Assembly (NCBI RefSeq): GCF_022808325.1
Contig: NZ_JALGCL010000002.1
Span: forward strand, 186,001-250,000
DNA length: 64,000 nt
Source of the DNA: Cognatiluteimonas sedimenti
Lineage (GTDB): Bacteria > Pseudomonadota > Gammaproteobacteria > Xanthomonadales > Xanthomonadaceae
Direction: 5' to 3'
Every line of letters begins with the position of its first letter. The stretch's first letter is position 1. Shown here in pieces: positions 17,365 through 30,366 of the stretch. The translations under genes and the position numbers were made by a program. The notes below the pieces were generated by a model. The model made no database searches, was not told where the DNA came from, and saw nothing but the letters and a program-made list of their open reading frames with translations.

Positions 17365-18792
17365 TCAATCGATCCGGATGCGGTCGTGCGAGGGCGGGAT
17401 GCGCATGGCCTCCCGGTATTTTGCCACGGTGCGGCGTGCGACCGGCACGCCCGTGGACTTGAGGGTTTCGGCCAGGCGTGCGTCCGACAGCGGCTTGCGC
17501 GGGTTCTCGTCCTCGATCAGCCGCCGGATCATCGACTGGATCGCGGTACTGGACGCCTCGCCGCCACCGTCGGTGTCGATGCCCGAAGCGAAGAACGCGC
17601 GCAACGGCAGGGTCCCGCGCGGGGTACGCACGTACTTGCGCGACACCGCGCGCGAGATGGTGGATTCGTGCAGCCCGACCTCGGCGGCGACTTCCCGCAG
17701 GGTCAGCGGGCGCAGCGCCTGGTCGCCGAATTCCAGGAATCCCGATTGCTGCCGCACCAGGCAACGCACCACCTTGAGCAGGGTTTCGCCGCGGGCCTGC
17801 AGGTTCTTCAGCAGCCAGCGCGCTTCCTGCAGGCGCCCGCGCAGGTAACCGGCGTCGTCGGCGCCGGCGGCGCCGATCATGCGTTCGTAGCCGCGGTGGA
17901 TGGTCAGCCGCGGGGCGTGGCTGCTGGCCAGCGCCACCCGCCACACGCCCTGCTGCCGCCAGATCACGCAATCCGGGGTGATGTAGGTATCGGCAGGCAG
18001 CGCGCCGATCTGCGCGCCCGGCCGCGGGTCGAGCGTGCGCAGCAGCTGCAGCGCCGCCTGCACCTGGGCGGCATCGCACTGGAGTTCCGTGGCCAGGCCG
18101 TCGATGCCGGCCTTGGGCAGGCGTTCCAGTGGGCCGGCGGCGATGCGCAGCGCCAGCGCCTTGCCTGCGGTGTCTTCGGGCAGCAGTGCCAGCTGCAGCG
18201 CGAGGCATTCGCCGAGGTCGCGCGCGGCGACGCCGGGCGGGTCGAAGCGCTGCAACTGGCGCAGCACCGCGAGCACTTCCCCGGGCGTTGCCTCCAGATC
18301 CGGTCGCAGCGTCTCCAGCGTGGCTTCGACCGGTTCGCGCAGATAACCGTCGTCATCGATGGCGTCGATCAGCGCCAGGCCGATGCGGCGGTCGCGCGGC
18401 GACAGATGGGTGAGGTGCAACTGCCACAGCAGGTGGTCCTGCAGCGATTCGATCTCGACCGCGCGCTCGGCGGCCTCGCCGTCGTCCTCGTTCGATACCG
18501 GCCCAAGGCGTTGCTGCCAGGGCTCCTCGCCGCGCGTCCATGGCGGCAGGTCGTCCGCGGGGAAGGCATCGGGCGCGCCGTCGTCGGTCGCGTCGGCCGC
18601 GGGCTCCCCGGGGGTGTCGACGCTGGGCAGCGGTTCGGGCTCGGCCCAGTCCAGCAACGGGTTGCTTTCCACCGCGGAAGCCAGCTCGGCGTCCAGCTCG
18701 AGCGCCGACAGCTGCAGCAGGTGGATCGCCTGCCGCAACTGGGGCGTGAGCACCAGTTGCTGGCCGAGCGTGGTCTGAAGGCGGGGCTTCAT
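17365..18792 (-). CDS. rpoN: RNA polymerase sigma-54 factor
   Basis: Alternative sigma factor needing an AAA+ activator; controls nitrogen metabolism and, in xanthomonads, pili and flagella. The 475-residue protein has the glutamine-rich region I (QTTLGQQLVLTPQLRQAIHLLQLSALEL), an acidic region II (about 60-110), core-binding region III and the RpoN box ARRTVAKYRE near residues 452-461. The ATG at 18792 begins region I; the 60-residue upstream extension is not coding. It follows lptB by 85 bases. Confidence 0.97.
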   Translation of the reverse strand: MKPRLQTTLGQQLVLTPQLRQAIHLLQLSALELDAELASAVESNPLLDWAEPEPLPSVDTPGEPAADATDDGAPDAFPADDLPPWTRGEEPWQQRLGPVSNEDDGEAAERAVEIESLQDHLLWQLHLTHLSPRDRRIGLALIDAIDDDGYLREPVEATLETLRPDLEATPGEVLAVLRQLQRFDPPGVAARDLGECLALQLALLPEDTAGKALALRIAAGPLERLPKAGIDGLATELQCDAAQVQAALQLLRTLDPRPGAQIGALPADTYITPDCVIWRQQGVWRVALASSHAPRLTIHRGYERMIGAAGADDAGYLRGRLQEARWLLKNLQARGETLLKVVRCLVRQQSGFLEFGDQALRPLTLREVAAEVGLHESTISRAVSRKYVRTPRGTLPLRAFFASGIDTDGGGEASSTAIQSMIRRLIEDENPRKPLSDARLAETLKSTGVPVARRTVAKYREAMRIPPSHDRIRID

Positions 18793-18877
18793 GGCGGGTA
18801 CAACGCGTCCAGGCTGGGGACGGCGGCCGCGTGGCCCGGATCGAGTCCCCGCTGCGGCCGCGGGTGGACCCCGGAGG

Positions 18878-19596
<719 letters not shown>

Positions 19597-19597
<1 letters not shown>

Positions 19598-20172
19598 TAC
19601 TCGCCGTCCTTGTCGTCCGGCGGCATGGACGCCGCGGCCGGTGCGGCCTGGGCGTTGCGCGGCAGGATCCGCATCTTCACCCGGCCACCGCCTTCGCCGC
19701 CGCTCTCGACGCTGCCGGACTTGAGGTTGTAGACCACCCGCTGCCCGCTCATGCTGCCGCGCGGCTGCTGGATCTGGACGTCGCCGGTGAAGACCACGAC
19801 CTCGGTGCGCAGGTTGTAGTCGACGCCGTTGGCGCGCGCGGTCATCGGCGTGCCGTCGTCCATGACCTGCTTGAGCACCACCGGGCCGCCGCTGAACACC
19901 GCACGGGTCGGCTCGCTGTCGACCATGGTGATGCGCGCGGTGCTGGAAGTGATGTCGAGGCTGCCCTGGGTGATGTGCACGCCGCCCGACAGCGTGTTGG
20001 TGCTGTCGGCGCTGAAGGTGCCTACCTGGTGGCCGGCCTCGATGTCCATCGGTTGCCGGCGGTCGGCGGTGCGCGCCAGCACGGTGGTGGCCGCGAGCAT
20101 GGCGGCCAGGGCGAACAGCAGCGCCGTGGGGCGCGCGGTCGCGTGGCGGCGGGGATCAGCGTGGCGGGACAT
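19597..20172 (-). CDS. lptA: LPS transport periplasmic protein LptA
   Basis: Periplasmic bridge protein of LPS transport. The 191-residue protein has a signal peptide ([17 protein letters not shown]), then an OstA/LptA beta-jellyroll starting [33 protein letters not shown] glycine-rich patch and an alanine/proline C-terminal tail follow the domain. The ATG at 20172 lies inside the end of lptC (17-base overlap). Confidence 0.94.
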
Positions 20173-20713
20173 GGCGGATGCGTACCTGCGACTTGATTTC
20201 GTAATGCCTGGTGGCCAGGTTGGTAACCAAGCCACGGCCGCGCAGTATAGAACCGGGCTGGGTGATGGTGACGGCCACGGGGGAGGTGGCCACGTTGCGG
20301 TTGGGGAATACGTTCAGCCGCTGGGTCCGCATCTCCACCTTGCGCCCCTCCGGCGGGCCGTCGACGCGGACGTCGTCGCGCAAGCGCAGTTCATTGCCCT
20401 TTTCCGAGACCCAGCCGGTCTTCGCCCGCACCTGCCAGTAGTGCTGCTCCGAATCGGGCAGCAGGAACAGCGGCGTCTCCATCGTCATGGTGTGGTCGCC
20501 GGGGTCGCGCTCCATCCGCGGCGCGCGCAGCGTGAACGATTCCTTGCCGGTGGCGCCATCCAGCGCGACCAGTTCGAAATCGTGCAGCACGTAGTCGGAG
20601 CGGCCACTGCTGCCGCGGTTGTCGCTCGACTCGCCGCGATGGGTCCACACCGACCAGCCCGAGACGATCGCGCCGGCAAGCAGCAGCAGCGTCAGCGTGG
20701 TGCGCCAGTTCAT
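20156..20713 (-). CDS. lptC: LPS export protein LptC
   Basis: Inner-membrane anchored periplasmic protein handing LPS from LptBFG to LptA. The 185-residue protein has one N-terminal membrane helix (TLTLLLLAGAIVSGWSVW), then the LptC jellyroll with YVLHDFELVALDGATGKESFTL and YWQVRAKTGWVSEKG. It overlaps kdsC by ATGA and lptA by 17 bases. Confidence 0.93.
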   Translation of the reverse strand: MNWRTTLTLLLLAGAIVSGWSVWTHRGESSDNRGSSGRSDYVLHDFELVALDGATGKESFTLRAPRMERDPGDHTMTMETPLFLLPDSEQHYWQVRAKTGWVSEKGNELRLRDDVRVDGPPEGRKVEMRTQRLNVFPNRNVATSPVAVTITQPGSILRGRGLVTNLATRHYEIKSQVRIRHVPPR

Positions 20714-21246
20714 GCCAGCAGGCCTTCGACCTTGCCCTGTGCGGCCAGCAGCAGGTCGCACAGCTCGCGCGCCGCGCCCTTGCCGCCACGGGCGACGGTC
20801 CGCCAGTGCACGCGCTCGCGGATCCACGGGTGCGCGTCGGCCGGCGCCGCCGCCAGCCCCACTTCGCGCAGCACCCCCAGGTCGGCGAGGTCGTCGCCCA
20901 TGAAGGCGACCGCATCCATGTCCACGCCCTGGCGCGCGGCGAGTTCGCGCACGCAGGCAAGCTTGTCCTTGACCTGCGAGAACGCCTGGGCGCCGAGTTC
21001 GGCGGCGCGGCGTTCGGCGATCGCGCCCGGGCGCGCGGTGACGAAGGCGACCGCGATCCCGAAGCGCTGCAGCAACGCCAGGCCCTGGCCGTCCTGGACG
21101 TGGAACGCCTTGGTTTCGCGGCCGTCGGCATCCAGCAGCAGGCGGCCGTCGGTCAGCGTGCCATCGACATCGAAGCAGGCGAGGCGGACCTTCGCGGCGC
21201 GCGCGAGGATGTCGGCGGGGAAATCGCTGGTATGGGAATAGGGCAT
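20710..21246 (-). CDS. kdsC: 3-deoxy-D-manno-octulosonate 8-phosphate phosphatase KdsC
   Basis: Dephosphorylates KDO-8-phosphate in the CMP-KDO pathway. The 178-residue HAD phosphatase of subclass C0 has the DxD nucleophile motif ACFDVDGTLTDG (D26, D28), motif II VTARP, and AFMGDDLADLGVL as motif IV. No cap domain is present, as expected. It lies between kdsD and lptC. Confidence 0.95.
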   Translation of the reverse strand: MPYSHTSDFPADILARAAKVRLACFDVDGTLTDGRLLLDADGRETKAFHVQDGQGLALLQRFGIAVAFVTARPGAIAERRAAELGAQAFSQVKDKLACVRELAARQGVDMDAVAFMGDDLADLGVLREVGLAAAPADAHPWIRERVHWRTVARGGKGAARELCDLLLAAQGKVEGLLA

Positions 21247-21273
21247 CGGCGGCGTGTCAGCGGGCGCGTGGCA

Positions 21274-23821
<2,548 letters not shown>

Positions 23822-23827
23822 AGCGGA

Positions 23828-23850
23828 AAAGCCGCGCGATGCGCGGCTTT
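23828..23850. terminator. Bidirectional hairpin between murA and DUF3108 gene
   Basis: AAAGCCGCGC (23828-23837) pairs with GCGCGGCTTT (23841-23850) across a GAT loop. An A-run before the stem provides the T-tract when read from the minus strand, so it suits both converging genes. Confidence 0.7.
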
Positions 23851-23872
23851 CCAGGGTTTGCCCCGCGGCGCG

Positions 23873-24601
23873 TCAGCGCACGGACTTCAACTGCAGGTCC
23901 ATCTCGTCCTTGCCGTCCTTGCGCTGCAGGATCCGCGCCGGCACCGGCAGGCCGTCGACCACCCAGATCACGGTCTGCTTGTTGCCGTCGGTGCGCGACA
24001 CCTTGGTCGCGGGTCGCGGCTTGCCGCCGACCTGGATCGTGTCCTGCCCCGCGATTTCGTAGTTCAGCTGCTTGGCGCGGCCGTCGTCGACCATGTGGTA
24101 GTCCAGCGGCCTGCCGGCAGCGACATCGCGCGGGATCGCCAGGTTGACCAGCATCGCGTCGAGGTCGCCGCCGCGCAGCGCCACCGGCCCGGCGCGGTCG
24201 GCCTTGACGTCGCCGCTCCAGCGCGCTTCCTTGCGGGTCCAGTCGTAGGTCGCCTTCTTGCTGCTCTTCTTGATCAGCAGCATCGAGGAATCGCTGTTGG
24301 ACAGCGGCTTCCACTTGCCGCCCTCGGCCTGGAACAGGGTGTTCTGGCTCAACTGGGCGATGGCGCTGTCGATGTCGAGGCTGTACTTCCAGCGATCGCC
24401 GCCGGCGGGCGCCAGGACCATCGTGCCGGTGCCATGCAGGCCCATGTAGTTGGCCTGGTAGGTCGCGGTGAAGGGCTTGAGGGCCGCCGGCTGCGCCGCG
24501 ACCGCGGGCAGCGCCACGCACAGCGCCAGGCATGCGGCGGCGACCGGGCCGCGCTTGCGCGCATGGTGATGGAGCGGGGTGCGGGGGCTAGTCATTGTCA
24601 T
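23873..24601 (-). CDS. DUF3108 periplasmic protein (second copy)
   Basis: 242 residues, exported (signal ACLALCVALPAVAAQ). It matches the DUF3108 pattern: FTATYQANYMGLHGTGTMVLAP, a beta-rich body with ARWSGDVKADRAGPVALRGGDLDAMLVNLAIPRD, and PVPARILQRKDGKDEMDLQLK near the end. Function unknown; the domain resembles lipid-binding or outer-membrane-associated barrels. The start at 24601 forms an ATGA overlap with the preceding paralogue and keeps the signal peptide. Confidence 0.85.
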   Translation of the reverse strand: MTMTSPRTPLHHHARKRGPVAAACLALCVALPAVAAQPAALKPFTATYQANYMGLHGTGTMVLAPAGGDRWKYSLDIDSAIAQLSQNTLFQAEGGKWKPLSNSDSSMLLIKKSSKKATYDWTRKEARWSGDVKADRAGPVALRGGDLDAMLVNLAIPRDVAAGRPLDYHMVDDGRAKQLNYEIAGQDTIQVGGKPRPATKVSRTDGNKQTVIWVVDGLPVPARILQRKDGKDEMDLQLKSVR

Positions 24602-25350
24602 TGCATGGCTTCCTTGTATTCGACCAGGCGCAGGTCGGTGGCGTCGCCGCCGTTTTCGCGCTGCAGGATGCGGATGGGTGTCGGCACGCCGCTGGCGACC
24701 CAGACCACGGTCTGGTCGTTGCCGTCTTCGCGGCTGACCCGCATCGCCTCGTAGGACAGGCCGTCGACTTCGATGCCTTCGGTTTCCGGCGCGACCACGT
24801 AGGTGTGGTCGCGCGCTCGCCCGCCCTCGACGAAACGGTAGTGCAGGGTCTTGCCGGGGGCGGCGTCGCGGATCAACGCAAGGTCGATCAGCACGCCGCT
24901 GAGATCGCCATCGCGCAGGGCGACTGGGCCGCGCCGCGACGGCTTGACGTCGCCGCTCCATCGCGCGCTGCGGGACGCCCAGTCATAAACGCCGGTGCTT
25001 GTCCGGTTGGACAGCAGCATGCGCCGCACGGTGCTCTGGCCGAGCGGCCGGTAGCCCTGGCCGTCGCTGTCGAACAGCGTGCTCTGCTGCATCTTCAATC
25101 CGGTCATGCGCATCAGGCCGCTGCCCTGCATTCCCAGGTCGATGCGCCAGCGGCCGCCGTCCAGGTTGACCAGCTGCATGGTGGCGTTGCCGAGCTGCCG
25201 GCCCTTGTCCAAGACCCGGTAAGTCGCCACGAACGGCGCCAGCGCGGGCCTCGCGGCCGCGGATTCGGCCGGCCCGGATGCCTGCAACTGTTGCGCCAGC
25301 GCAAGGCCGGGCAACAGGCAGGCCAGCAATAGGGATCGCGGCAATGTCAT
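24598..25350 (-). CDS. DUF3108 periplasmic protein (first copy)
   Basis: 250 residues with a signal peptide (LLLACLLPGLALAQ). It shares with its downstream neighbour the blocks SARWSGDVKPSRRGPVALRDGDLSGVLIDLALIRD and TPIRILQRENGGDATDLRL, so the pair looks like a tandem duplication that has diverged. It overlaps purN by ATGA, hence translational coupling to a purine gene; functional connection is not evident. Confidence 0.85.
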   Translation of the reverse strand: MTLPRSLLLACLLPGLALAQQLQASGPAESAAARPALAPFVATYRVLDKGRQLGNATMQLVNLDGGRWRIDLGMQGSGLMRMTGLKMQQSTLFDSDGQGYRPLGQSTVRRMLLSNRTSTGVYDWASRSARWSGDVKPSRRGPVALRDGDLSGVLIDLALIRDAAPGKTLHYRFVEGGRARDHTYVVAPETEGIEVDGLSYEAMRVSREDGNDQTVVWVASGVPTPIRILQRENGGDATDLRLVEYKEAMQ

Positions 25351-26021
25351 GGCTGGGTCGGTTCCGGGTAGCCGGGGGAATCTAAGCGCAGGGGAGTAAA
25401 CAGCGGATGACCGTCGAGCAGTACCGTTGCGCCGCGTTCAGCGATGCGGCCCGCCACCGCCAACCGCACCACCGCGACCAGCAGCGGATGTTCGGCCCGC
25501 AGCACGCGCGCGGCGAGGCGTTCCGGGGTGTCGCCGGGCTGCACCGGCACGCGCGCCTGCGCGATCACGGCGCCGGCGTCGAGTTCGGGCACCACGAAAT
25601 GCACGCTGGCGCCGTGATCGCGCTCGCCGGCCTGGAGGGCGCGCGCGTGCGTGCGCAGGCCGCGATAGGCCGGCAACAGGGAGGGATGGATGTTGAGCAC
25701 GCGGCCGCGGAAGCGTTCGACGAAGGCATTGCCGAGGATGCGCAGGTAACCGGCGCAGACGATCCAGTCCGGCTGCACGGCAGCGACCGCATTGGCCAGC
25801 TCGGCGTCGAATTCGGCGCGATCGACGTATGCCCTGGCCTCGCGGCCCCAGCGCAGCGACTCGGGCACGCGTTGCAGCGCGGCCGCGTCCGGGCGATCGG
25901 AGAACACACCCACGATCCGCGCGTCGGGATCGCCGGCTGCGATCGCATCGAGCAACGCCTGCAGGTTGCTGCCGCGGCCGGACGCAAGCACCGCGATGCG
26001 GGGGAAGGGGGACGGCGACAT
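25347..26021 (-). CDS. purN: Phosphoribosylglycinamide formyltransferase PurN
   Basis: Formylates GAR with 10-formyl-THF in purine synthesis. The 224-residue protein has VLASGRGSNLQALLDA at the start, catalytic N110 and H112 in LNIHPSLLPAYRGL and D148 in ELDAGAVIAQA. It follows purM by 73 bases, the usual pair. Confidence 0.97.
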   Translation of the reverse strand: MSPSPFPRIAVLASGRGSNLQALLDAIAAGDPDARIVGVFSDRPDAAALQRVPESLRWGREARAYVDRAEFDAELANAVAAVQPDWIVCAGYLRILGNAFVERFRGRVLNIHPSLLPAYRGLRTHARALQAGERDHGASVHFVVPELDAGAVIAQARVPVQPGDTPERLAARVLRAEHPLLVAVVRLAVAGRIAERGATVLLDGHPLFTPLRLDSPGYPEPTQP

Positions 26022-26094
26022 CTACCGGGCCTTTTGCGCCTTGCGCGGCGCCACTGCCGGTAGCGATGCCCGTGGTCGCATCGCGCCGCCGCCC

Positions 26095-27153
26095 TCAGGC
26101 GATGCGGACGCGGGGTTCGCCCGTGGCCGCGACCACTTCGCCGATGCCGCGATGGGCGAGCCCGAGGCGGTCCAGTTCCGCGCCGATCGTGGCCACGGCG
26201 CCCGGCGCGACCACCAGCACGAAGCCGATGCCGCAATTGAAGGTGCGCCACATCTCCTCGCGCGGCACCGCGCCCTCGCGTTGCAGCCAGTCGAACACCG
26301 GCGGCAGCACGATCGCCGAGGCCGCGATGTCCAGGCCGAGGCCGTCGGGCACCACCCGGATGATGTTCTCCGTCAGGCCGCCGCCGGTGACGTGGGCCAT
26401 GGCGTGGATCGCGCCTGCGTGCGCGCCGCGCAGCAGTTCGAGCACCGGCTTCACGTACAGCGCGGTCGGCGCCATCAGCGCGTCGACCAGCTGCACGCCG
26501 CCGAGGTCGAGGTCGCCCGGGCGGCCGGCGCGGTCGTAGATGCGCCGGATGAGGGAATAGCCGTTGGAGTGCGGGCCGCTGGAAGCGATGCCGAGCAGCA
26601 CGTCGCCGGCGCGCACCTTGGCGCCATCCAGCAACTGCGACTTCTCGACCGCGCCGACGGTGAAGCCGGCCAGGTCGTATTCGCCCGGCGGATACATGTC
26701 CGGCATCTCGGCAGTCTCGCCGCCGATGAGCGCGCAGCCGGCCAGTTCGCAACCGCGGGCGATGCCGCCGACCACGGCGACGGTGGTGTCGACATCGAGC
26801 TTGCCGGTGGCGAAGTAGTCGAGGAAGAACAGCGGCTCGGCGCCCTGCACCAGCACGTCGTTGACGCACATGCCGACCAGGTCGATGCCGATGGTGTCGT
26901 GGCGGCCGAGCTGCTGCGCCAGCTTCAGCTTGGTGCCGACGCCGTCGGTGCCCGACACCAGCACCGGCTCGCGGTACTTGCCCGACAAGTCGAACAACGC
27001 GCCGAAGCCGCCGAGGCCGCCCATCACCTCGGGCCGGAAGCTGCGCTTCACCAGCGGCTTGATGCGTTCGACCACGGCGTTGCCGGCGTCGATGTCGACC
27101 CCGGCATCGCGGTAGGTGAGGGGGGTGGGGGCGGCTGGCTTGGACGTGTTCAC
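26095..27153 (-). CDS. purM: Phosphoribosylformylglycinamidine cyclo-ligase PurM
   Basis: AIR synthetase, fifth step of purine synthesis, an ATP-dependent cyclisation. The 352-residue protein has [51 protein letters not shown] and [22 protein letters not shown]-like -10 lies about 40 bases upstream (minus strand, 27193-27198). It diverges from the DUF2066 gene. Confidence 0.97.
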   Translation of the reverse strand: MNTSKPAAPTPLTYRDAGVDIDAGNAVVERIKPLVKRSFRPEVMGGLGGFGALFDLSGKYREPVLVSGTDGVGTKLKLAQQLGRHDTIGIDLVGMCVNDVLVQGAEPLFFLDYFATGKLDVDTTVAVVGGIARGCELAGCALIGGETAEMPDMYPPGEYDLAGFTVGAVEKSQLLDGAKVRAGDVLLGIASSGPHSNGYSLIRRIYDRAGRPGDLDLGGVQLVDALMAPTALYVKPVLELLRGAHAGAIHAMAHVTGGGLTENIIRVVPDGLGLDIAASAIVLPPVFDWLQREGAVPREEMWRTFNCGIGFVLVVAPGAVATIGAELDRLGLAHRGIGEVVAATGEPRVRIA

Positions 27154-27298
27154 ACGGGATCCGTTGCGCGTTCGTCGGCGCGCGAAGCGGCAATTTTAAC
27201 AGTGCCGCCGTGGCCAGGGCCCATCATCGGGCCCTGCAATGGACGTACCGGCAAGGGTACGGCACCATTTCGGCTGGTTTGCAGGGCAAGGACGGACG

Positions 27299-28393
27299 AT
27301 GCGGCGCACTATCCGGAAGGCGTGGACGGCGGGATGGCTGGCGCTGGCGCTGGCCGGCGGCACGGGGCTGGCCTACGCGCAGCGAGTCGAAGGCGACCGC
27401 GCCGCCGCGCAGGGCGTCTACCAGGCAGAGGTCCCGGTCCGCAGCCAGTCCGAAAGCGAGCGCAATGCCGGGTTCGCGCGGGCGCTGGCGCAGGTGCTGG
27501 GCAAGCTGTCCGGCGACCGCAGCGCCGCCGGCCGTCCGGGCGTCAGCGACGAACTGCGCCGCGCCAGGGACTACGTCGAGGGCTACGACTACCGCCAGGA
27601 CGAAGGCGTCTCCGCGACCACCGGCGCGCCGACCTACGACACCACCCTGGTCGTGCGCTTCGACCGGGCCAAGCTCGACGACATCGCCGCCGCGCTTGGC
27701 CTGCCGGTCTGGCCGACGCCGCGGCCCAAGCCCGTGCTGTGGCTGGCGATCGACGACGGCAGCGGCCCGAGGCTGGTGGGCCTGGCCAAGGCCGATGCCG
27801 CGCGTTCGACCCTGGATCGCGCGATCGAGCGCGGCTATCGCCTCGGCCTGCCATCGGGCAGCGCCGCCGAGCAGGCCGCGGTCGGCGCGATCTGGCGTGG
27901 CGACGCCGGCGCCATCGCCCGGATCTCGGCGCACTACAGCCCGCCGATGCAGCTGATCGGCAAGCTCTACCGCGCCAAGGGCGGCTGGGCCGCAGACTGG
28001 ATCTTCGTCGACCACGGCAAGGTGTTGTCGCGCTGGTCCAGCGACGATGCCAGCGCGCGCCGGACCATGGCCGCCGGCGCCGATGGCGCCGCCGATGCGC
28101 TCGTGCGCAGGTATGCCAAGGCCGCGCCTGTCGGTCCCGCGGGGCGGTACGTGGTGCGTTTCACCAACATCCGCGGCAGCCAGGACTACATGCGGCTGTC
28201 CGCCTACCTCGACGGCTTGTCCATGGTGCAGGGGATCACGCCGCTGCGGGCGACGCCGCAGGCGCTGGAACTCGAACTGCAACTGGCCACCGGCCTGCGC
28301 GGTTTCAGCCGCGTGCTCGATGACGAGCTGCTGGAAGCCGATCCGCTGCAAGTCGACGGCGACGGCGAAGCTTCGACTTTCCGGCTGCGCTGA
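27299..28393 (+). CDS. DUF2066 domain protein
   Basis: 364 residues with an N-terminal signal (GWLALALAGGTGLAYA). The body fits DUF2066: YQAEVPVRSQSESERNAGFARALAQVLGKLSGDR at the start and a VLWLAIDD motif in the middle. Function unknown; the gene commonly precedes perM-like and hda genes in gamma-proteobacteria, as here. The ATG at 27299 gives the signal peptide; a weak GACGG lies upstream. Confidence 0.85.
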   Translation: MRRTIRKAWTAGWLALALAGGTGLAYAQRVEGDRAAAQGVYQAEVPVRSQSESERNAGFARALAQVLGKLSGDRSAAGRPGVSDELRRARDYVEGYDYRQDEGVSATTGAPTYDTTLVVRFDRAKLDDIAAALGLPVWPTPRPKPVLWLAIDDGSGPRLVGLAKADAARSTLDRAIERGYRLGLPSGSAAEQAAVGAIWRGDAGAIARISAHYSPPMQLIGKLYRAKGGWAADWIFVDHGKVLSRWSSDDASARRTMAAGADGAADALVRRYAKAAPVGPAGRYVVRFTNIRGSQDYMRLSAYLDGLSMVQGITPLRATPQALELELQLATGLRGFSRVLDDELLEADPLQVDGDGEASTFRLR

Positions 28394-28400
28394 GGCTGCC

Positions 28401-29552
28401 TTGGACGACCACGACGCCCACGTGCTGGCCACCTTCCTGCAGCGCCTGCAGTGGGGACTGCTGGCGTTGGCCGTGGCCTGGGTGTTCTGGCTGCTGTCGC
28501 CGATCCTGACCCCGTTCGTGCTCGCCGCCCTGCTGGGCTGGCTCGGCGACCCGCTGGTGGACCGGATCCAGCGCGCCGGGCGTTCACGCAATACCGCGGT
28601 GATGCTGGTGTTCACGGTGATGGCGTCGATCGTGCTGCTGGGGTTGTTGTTGCTGCTGCCATTGCTGCAGCGGCAGGTCCTGACCCTGGTGGCGTCGCTG
28701 CCGCATTACCGCGACTGGTTCGTCGGCACGCTGTTGCCGTGGATCGAGGCGCGGACCGGCCTGCAGCTGGTCGGGTGGCTGGACCCGATGCGACTGATCG
28801 AACTGGCGCGGGTGCATTGGGAGCAGGCCGGCGGCGCGGCTTCGACCATGCTCGGCTACCTCTCGCGTTCGGGCTTCGCGTTGCTGGGCTGGGTCGCCAA
28901 CCTGGTGCTGTTGCCGGTACTGACGTTTTTCTTCCTGCGTGACTGGGACCTGTTCATCGAGCGCATCGCCGCGCTGGTGCCGCGCGACCACGCGGCCACT
29001 GCGTCGCGGCTGGCACGCGAATCCAGCGCGGTGCTTGGCGGCTTCCTGCGCGGGCAGTTGCTGGTGATGCTGATCCTGGGCGTGCTGTACGGCATCGGCT
29101 TGTTCGCGGTCGGCCTGGACCTGGGGATCCTGATCGGCATCATCGCCGGCCTGCTCACCTTCGTGCCCTACCTGGGCCCGACCACGGTGATCGTGCTCGG
29201 TGGCATCGCCGCGATGGTCCAGTTCGGCGACTGGGAGCACATGCTCGGCGTGGTTGCGGTCTGGGGCATCGGGCAGGTGATCGAAAGCTACTGGCTCACG
29301 CCGAAGCTGGTCGGCGACCGCATCGGCCTGCATCCGATGGCGGTCATCTTCGCGGTGTTCGCCGGCGGCGCGCTGTTCGGGTTCCTCGGCCTGTTCCTCG
29401 CCCTGCCGGTGGCGGCAGTGGCCAACGTGCTGTTGCGTTACGCGCACGAGCGTTACACGCACAGCCGGCTGTATGCCGGCGAGCGCCCGGCGATCCTGCT
29501 CGACGAGTTCGTCGATCCCGAGGACCCGGCGGCGGCACGGGACGACGCGTGA
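28401..29552 (+). CDS. AI-2E family transporter / PerM-like permease
   Basis: 383-residue polytopic inner-membrane protein of the AI-2E transporter family with about eight helices, including LALAVAWVFWLLSPILTPFVLAALLGWLGDP and LGILIGIIAGLLTFVPYLGP, and the conserved TPKLVGDRIGLHPM motif. The substrate is unknown for most members. The best start is TTG at 28401, five bases after GAGG; a GTG at 28422 is the alternative. It overlaps hda by GTGA. Confidence 0.88.
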   Translation: MDDHDAHVLATFLQRLQWGLLALAVAWVFWLLSPILTPFVLAALLGWLGDPLVDRIQRAGRSRNTAVMLVFTVMASIVLLGLLLLLPLLQRQVLTLVASLPHYRDWFVGTLLPWIEARTGLQLVGWLDPMRLIELARVHWEQAGGAASTMLGYLSRSGFALLGWVANLVLLPVLTFFFLRDWDLFIERIAALVPRDHAATASRLARESSAVLGGFLRGQLLVMLILGVLYGIGLFAVGLDLGILIGIIAGLLTFVPYLGPTTVIVLGGIAAMVQFGDWEHMLGVVAVWGIGQVIESYWLTPKLVGDRIGLHPMAVIFAVFAGGALFGFLGLFLALPVAAVANVLLRYAHERYTHSRLYAGERPAILLDEFVDPEDPAAARDDA

Positions 29553-30280
29553 GCGAGCCCGTCTCCGGCGCGGCGCGGCAATTGCCGCTGGCGCTGCGTT
29601 ATCCGCCCGACCAGCGCCTGGACACGTTCATCGCCGCGCCTGCCGGCGCACTGGCGCAATTGCGGGCGATGGCAGAGTCGCCTGCCGGAGATTGGCTGTA
29701 CCTGTGGGGCCCGGCAGGCGTCGGCAAGACCCACCTCGCGCTCGCCGCCTGCGCCGCGGCCGAAGCCGTGGGCCGGCGCGCCGCCTACCTGCCGTTGCAG
29801 GTCGCGGCCGGCCGCCTGCATGCCGCACTCGACGCGCTGGAAGGCAGTGACGTGATCGCGCTCGACGGCCTCGACGCCATCGCCGGCAATCGCGACGACG
29901 AAGTCGCGCTGTTCGATTTCCACAACCGGGCGCGCAGCGCCGGGACGGCGTTGATCTATGCCGCGCGGCTCGCGCCCGATGCGCTGCAGCTGTCATTGCC
30001 GGACCTGCGTTCGCGGCTGTCGCAATGCGCGCGCCTCGCACTGGCGCCGTTGGACGACGATGGCCGCCGCGCGGTGCTGCGCGAGCGCGCGCAACGGCGC
30101 GGGCTGGTGTTCGACGAGGCCGCGCTGGCATGGCTGCTGAAGCGGGTCGGCCGCGACCTCGCCGGACTGGCTGGCCTGCTCGACCGCCTGGATCGCGCTT
30201 CGCTTGCCGCGCAACGGCGGCTCACGGTGCCGTTCCTGCGCGGCGTGCTCGGAGCCGATCGATCGCAGGAAGCGGGCTGA
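29549..30280 (+). CDS. hda: DnaA regulatory inactivator Hda
   Basis: AAA+ protein which, with the DNA-loaded beta clamp, stimulates ATP hydrolysis by DnaA and prevents re-initiation. The 243-residue protein carries an N-terminal clamp-binding motif QLPLAL (11-16), Walker A GPAGVGKT (54-61), VIALDGLDAI as Walker B and DLRSRLSQCARLAL with the sensor arginine. GTG start at 29549 overlaps the permease stop. Confidence 0.93.
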   Translation: MSEPVSGAARQLPLALRYPPDQRLDTFIAAPAGALAQLRAMAESPAGDWLYLWGPAGVGKTHLALAACAAAEAVGRRAAYLPLQVAAGRLHAALDALEGSDVIALDGLDAIAGNRDDEVALFDFHNRARSAGTALIYAARLAPDALQLSLPDLRSRLSQCARLALAPLDDDGRRAVLRERAQRRGLVFDEAALAWLLKRVGRDLAGLAGLLDRLDRASLAAQRRLTVPFLRGVLGADRSQEAG

Positions 30281-30366
30281 ACGAGCGGCCGCGGTCGCGC
30301 GTGTCGCCAGGCCAGGCGCCCAATCGGGAAGGTTCGCGGCTGGAACCGCTCCCGCGACCGCGCCCG

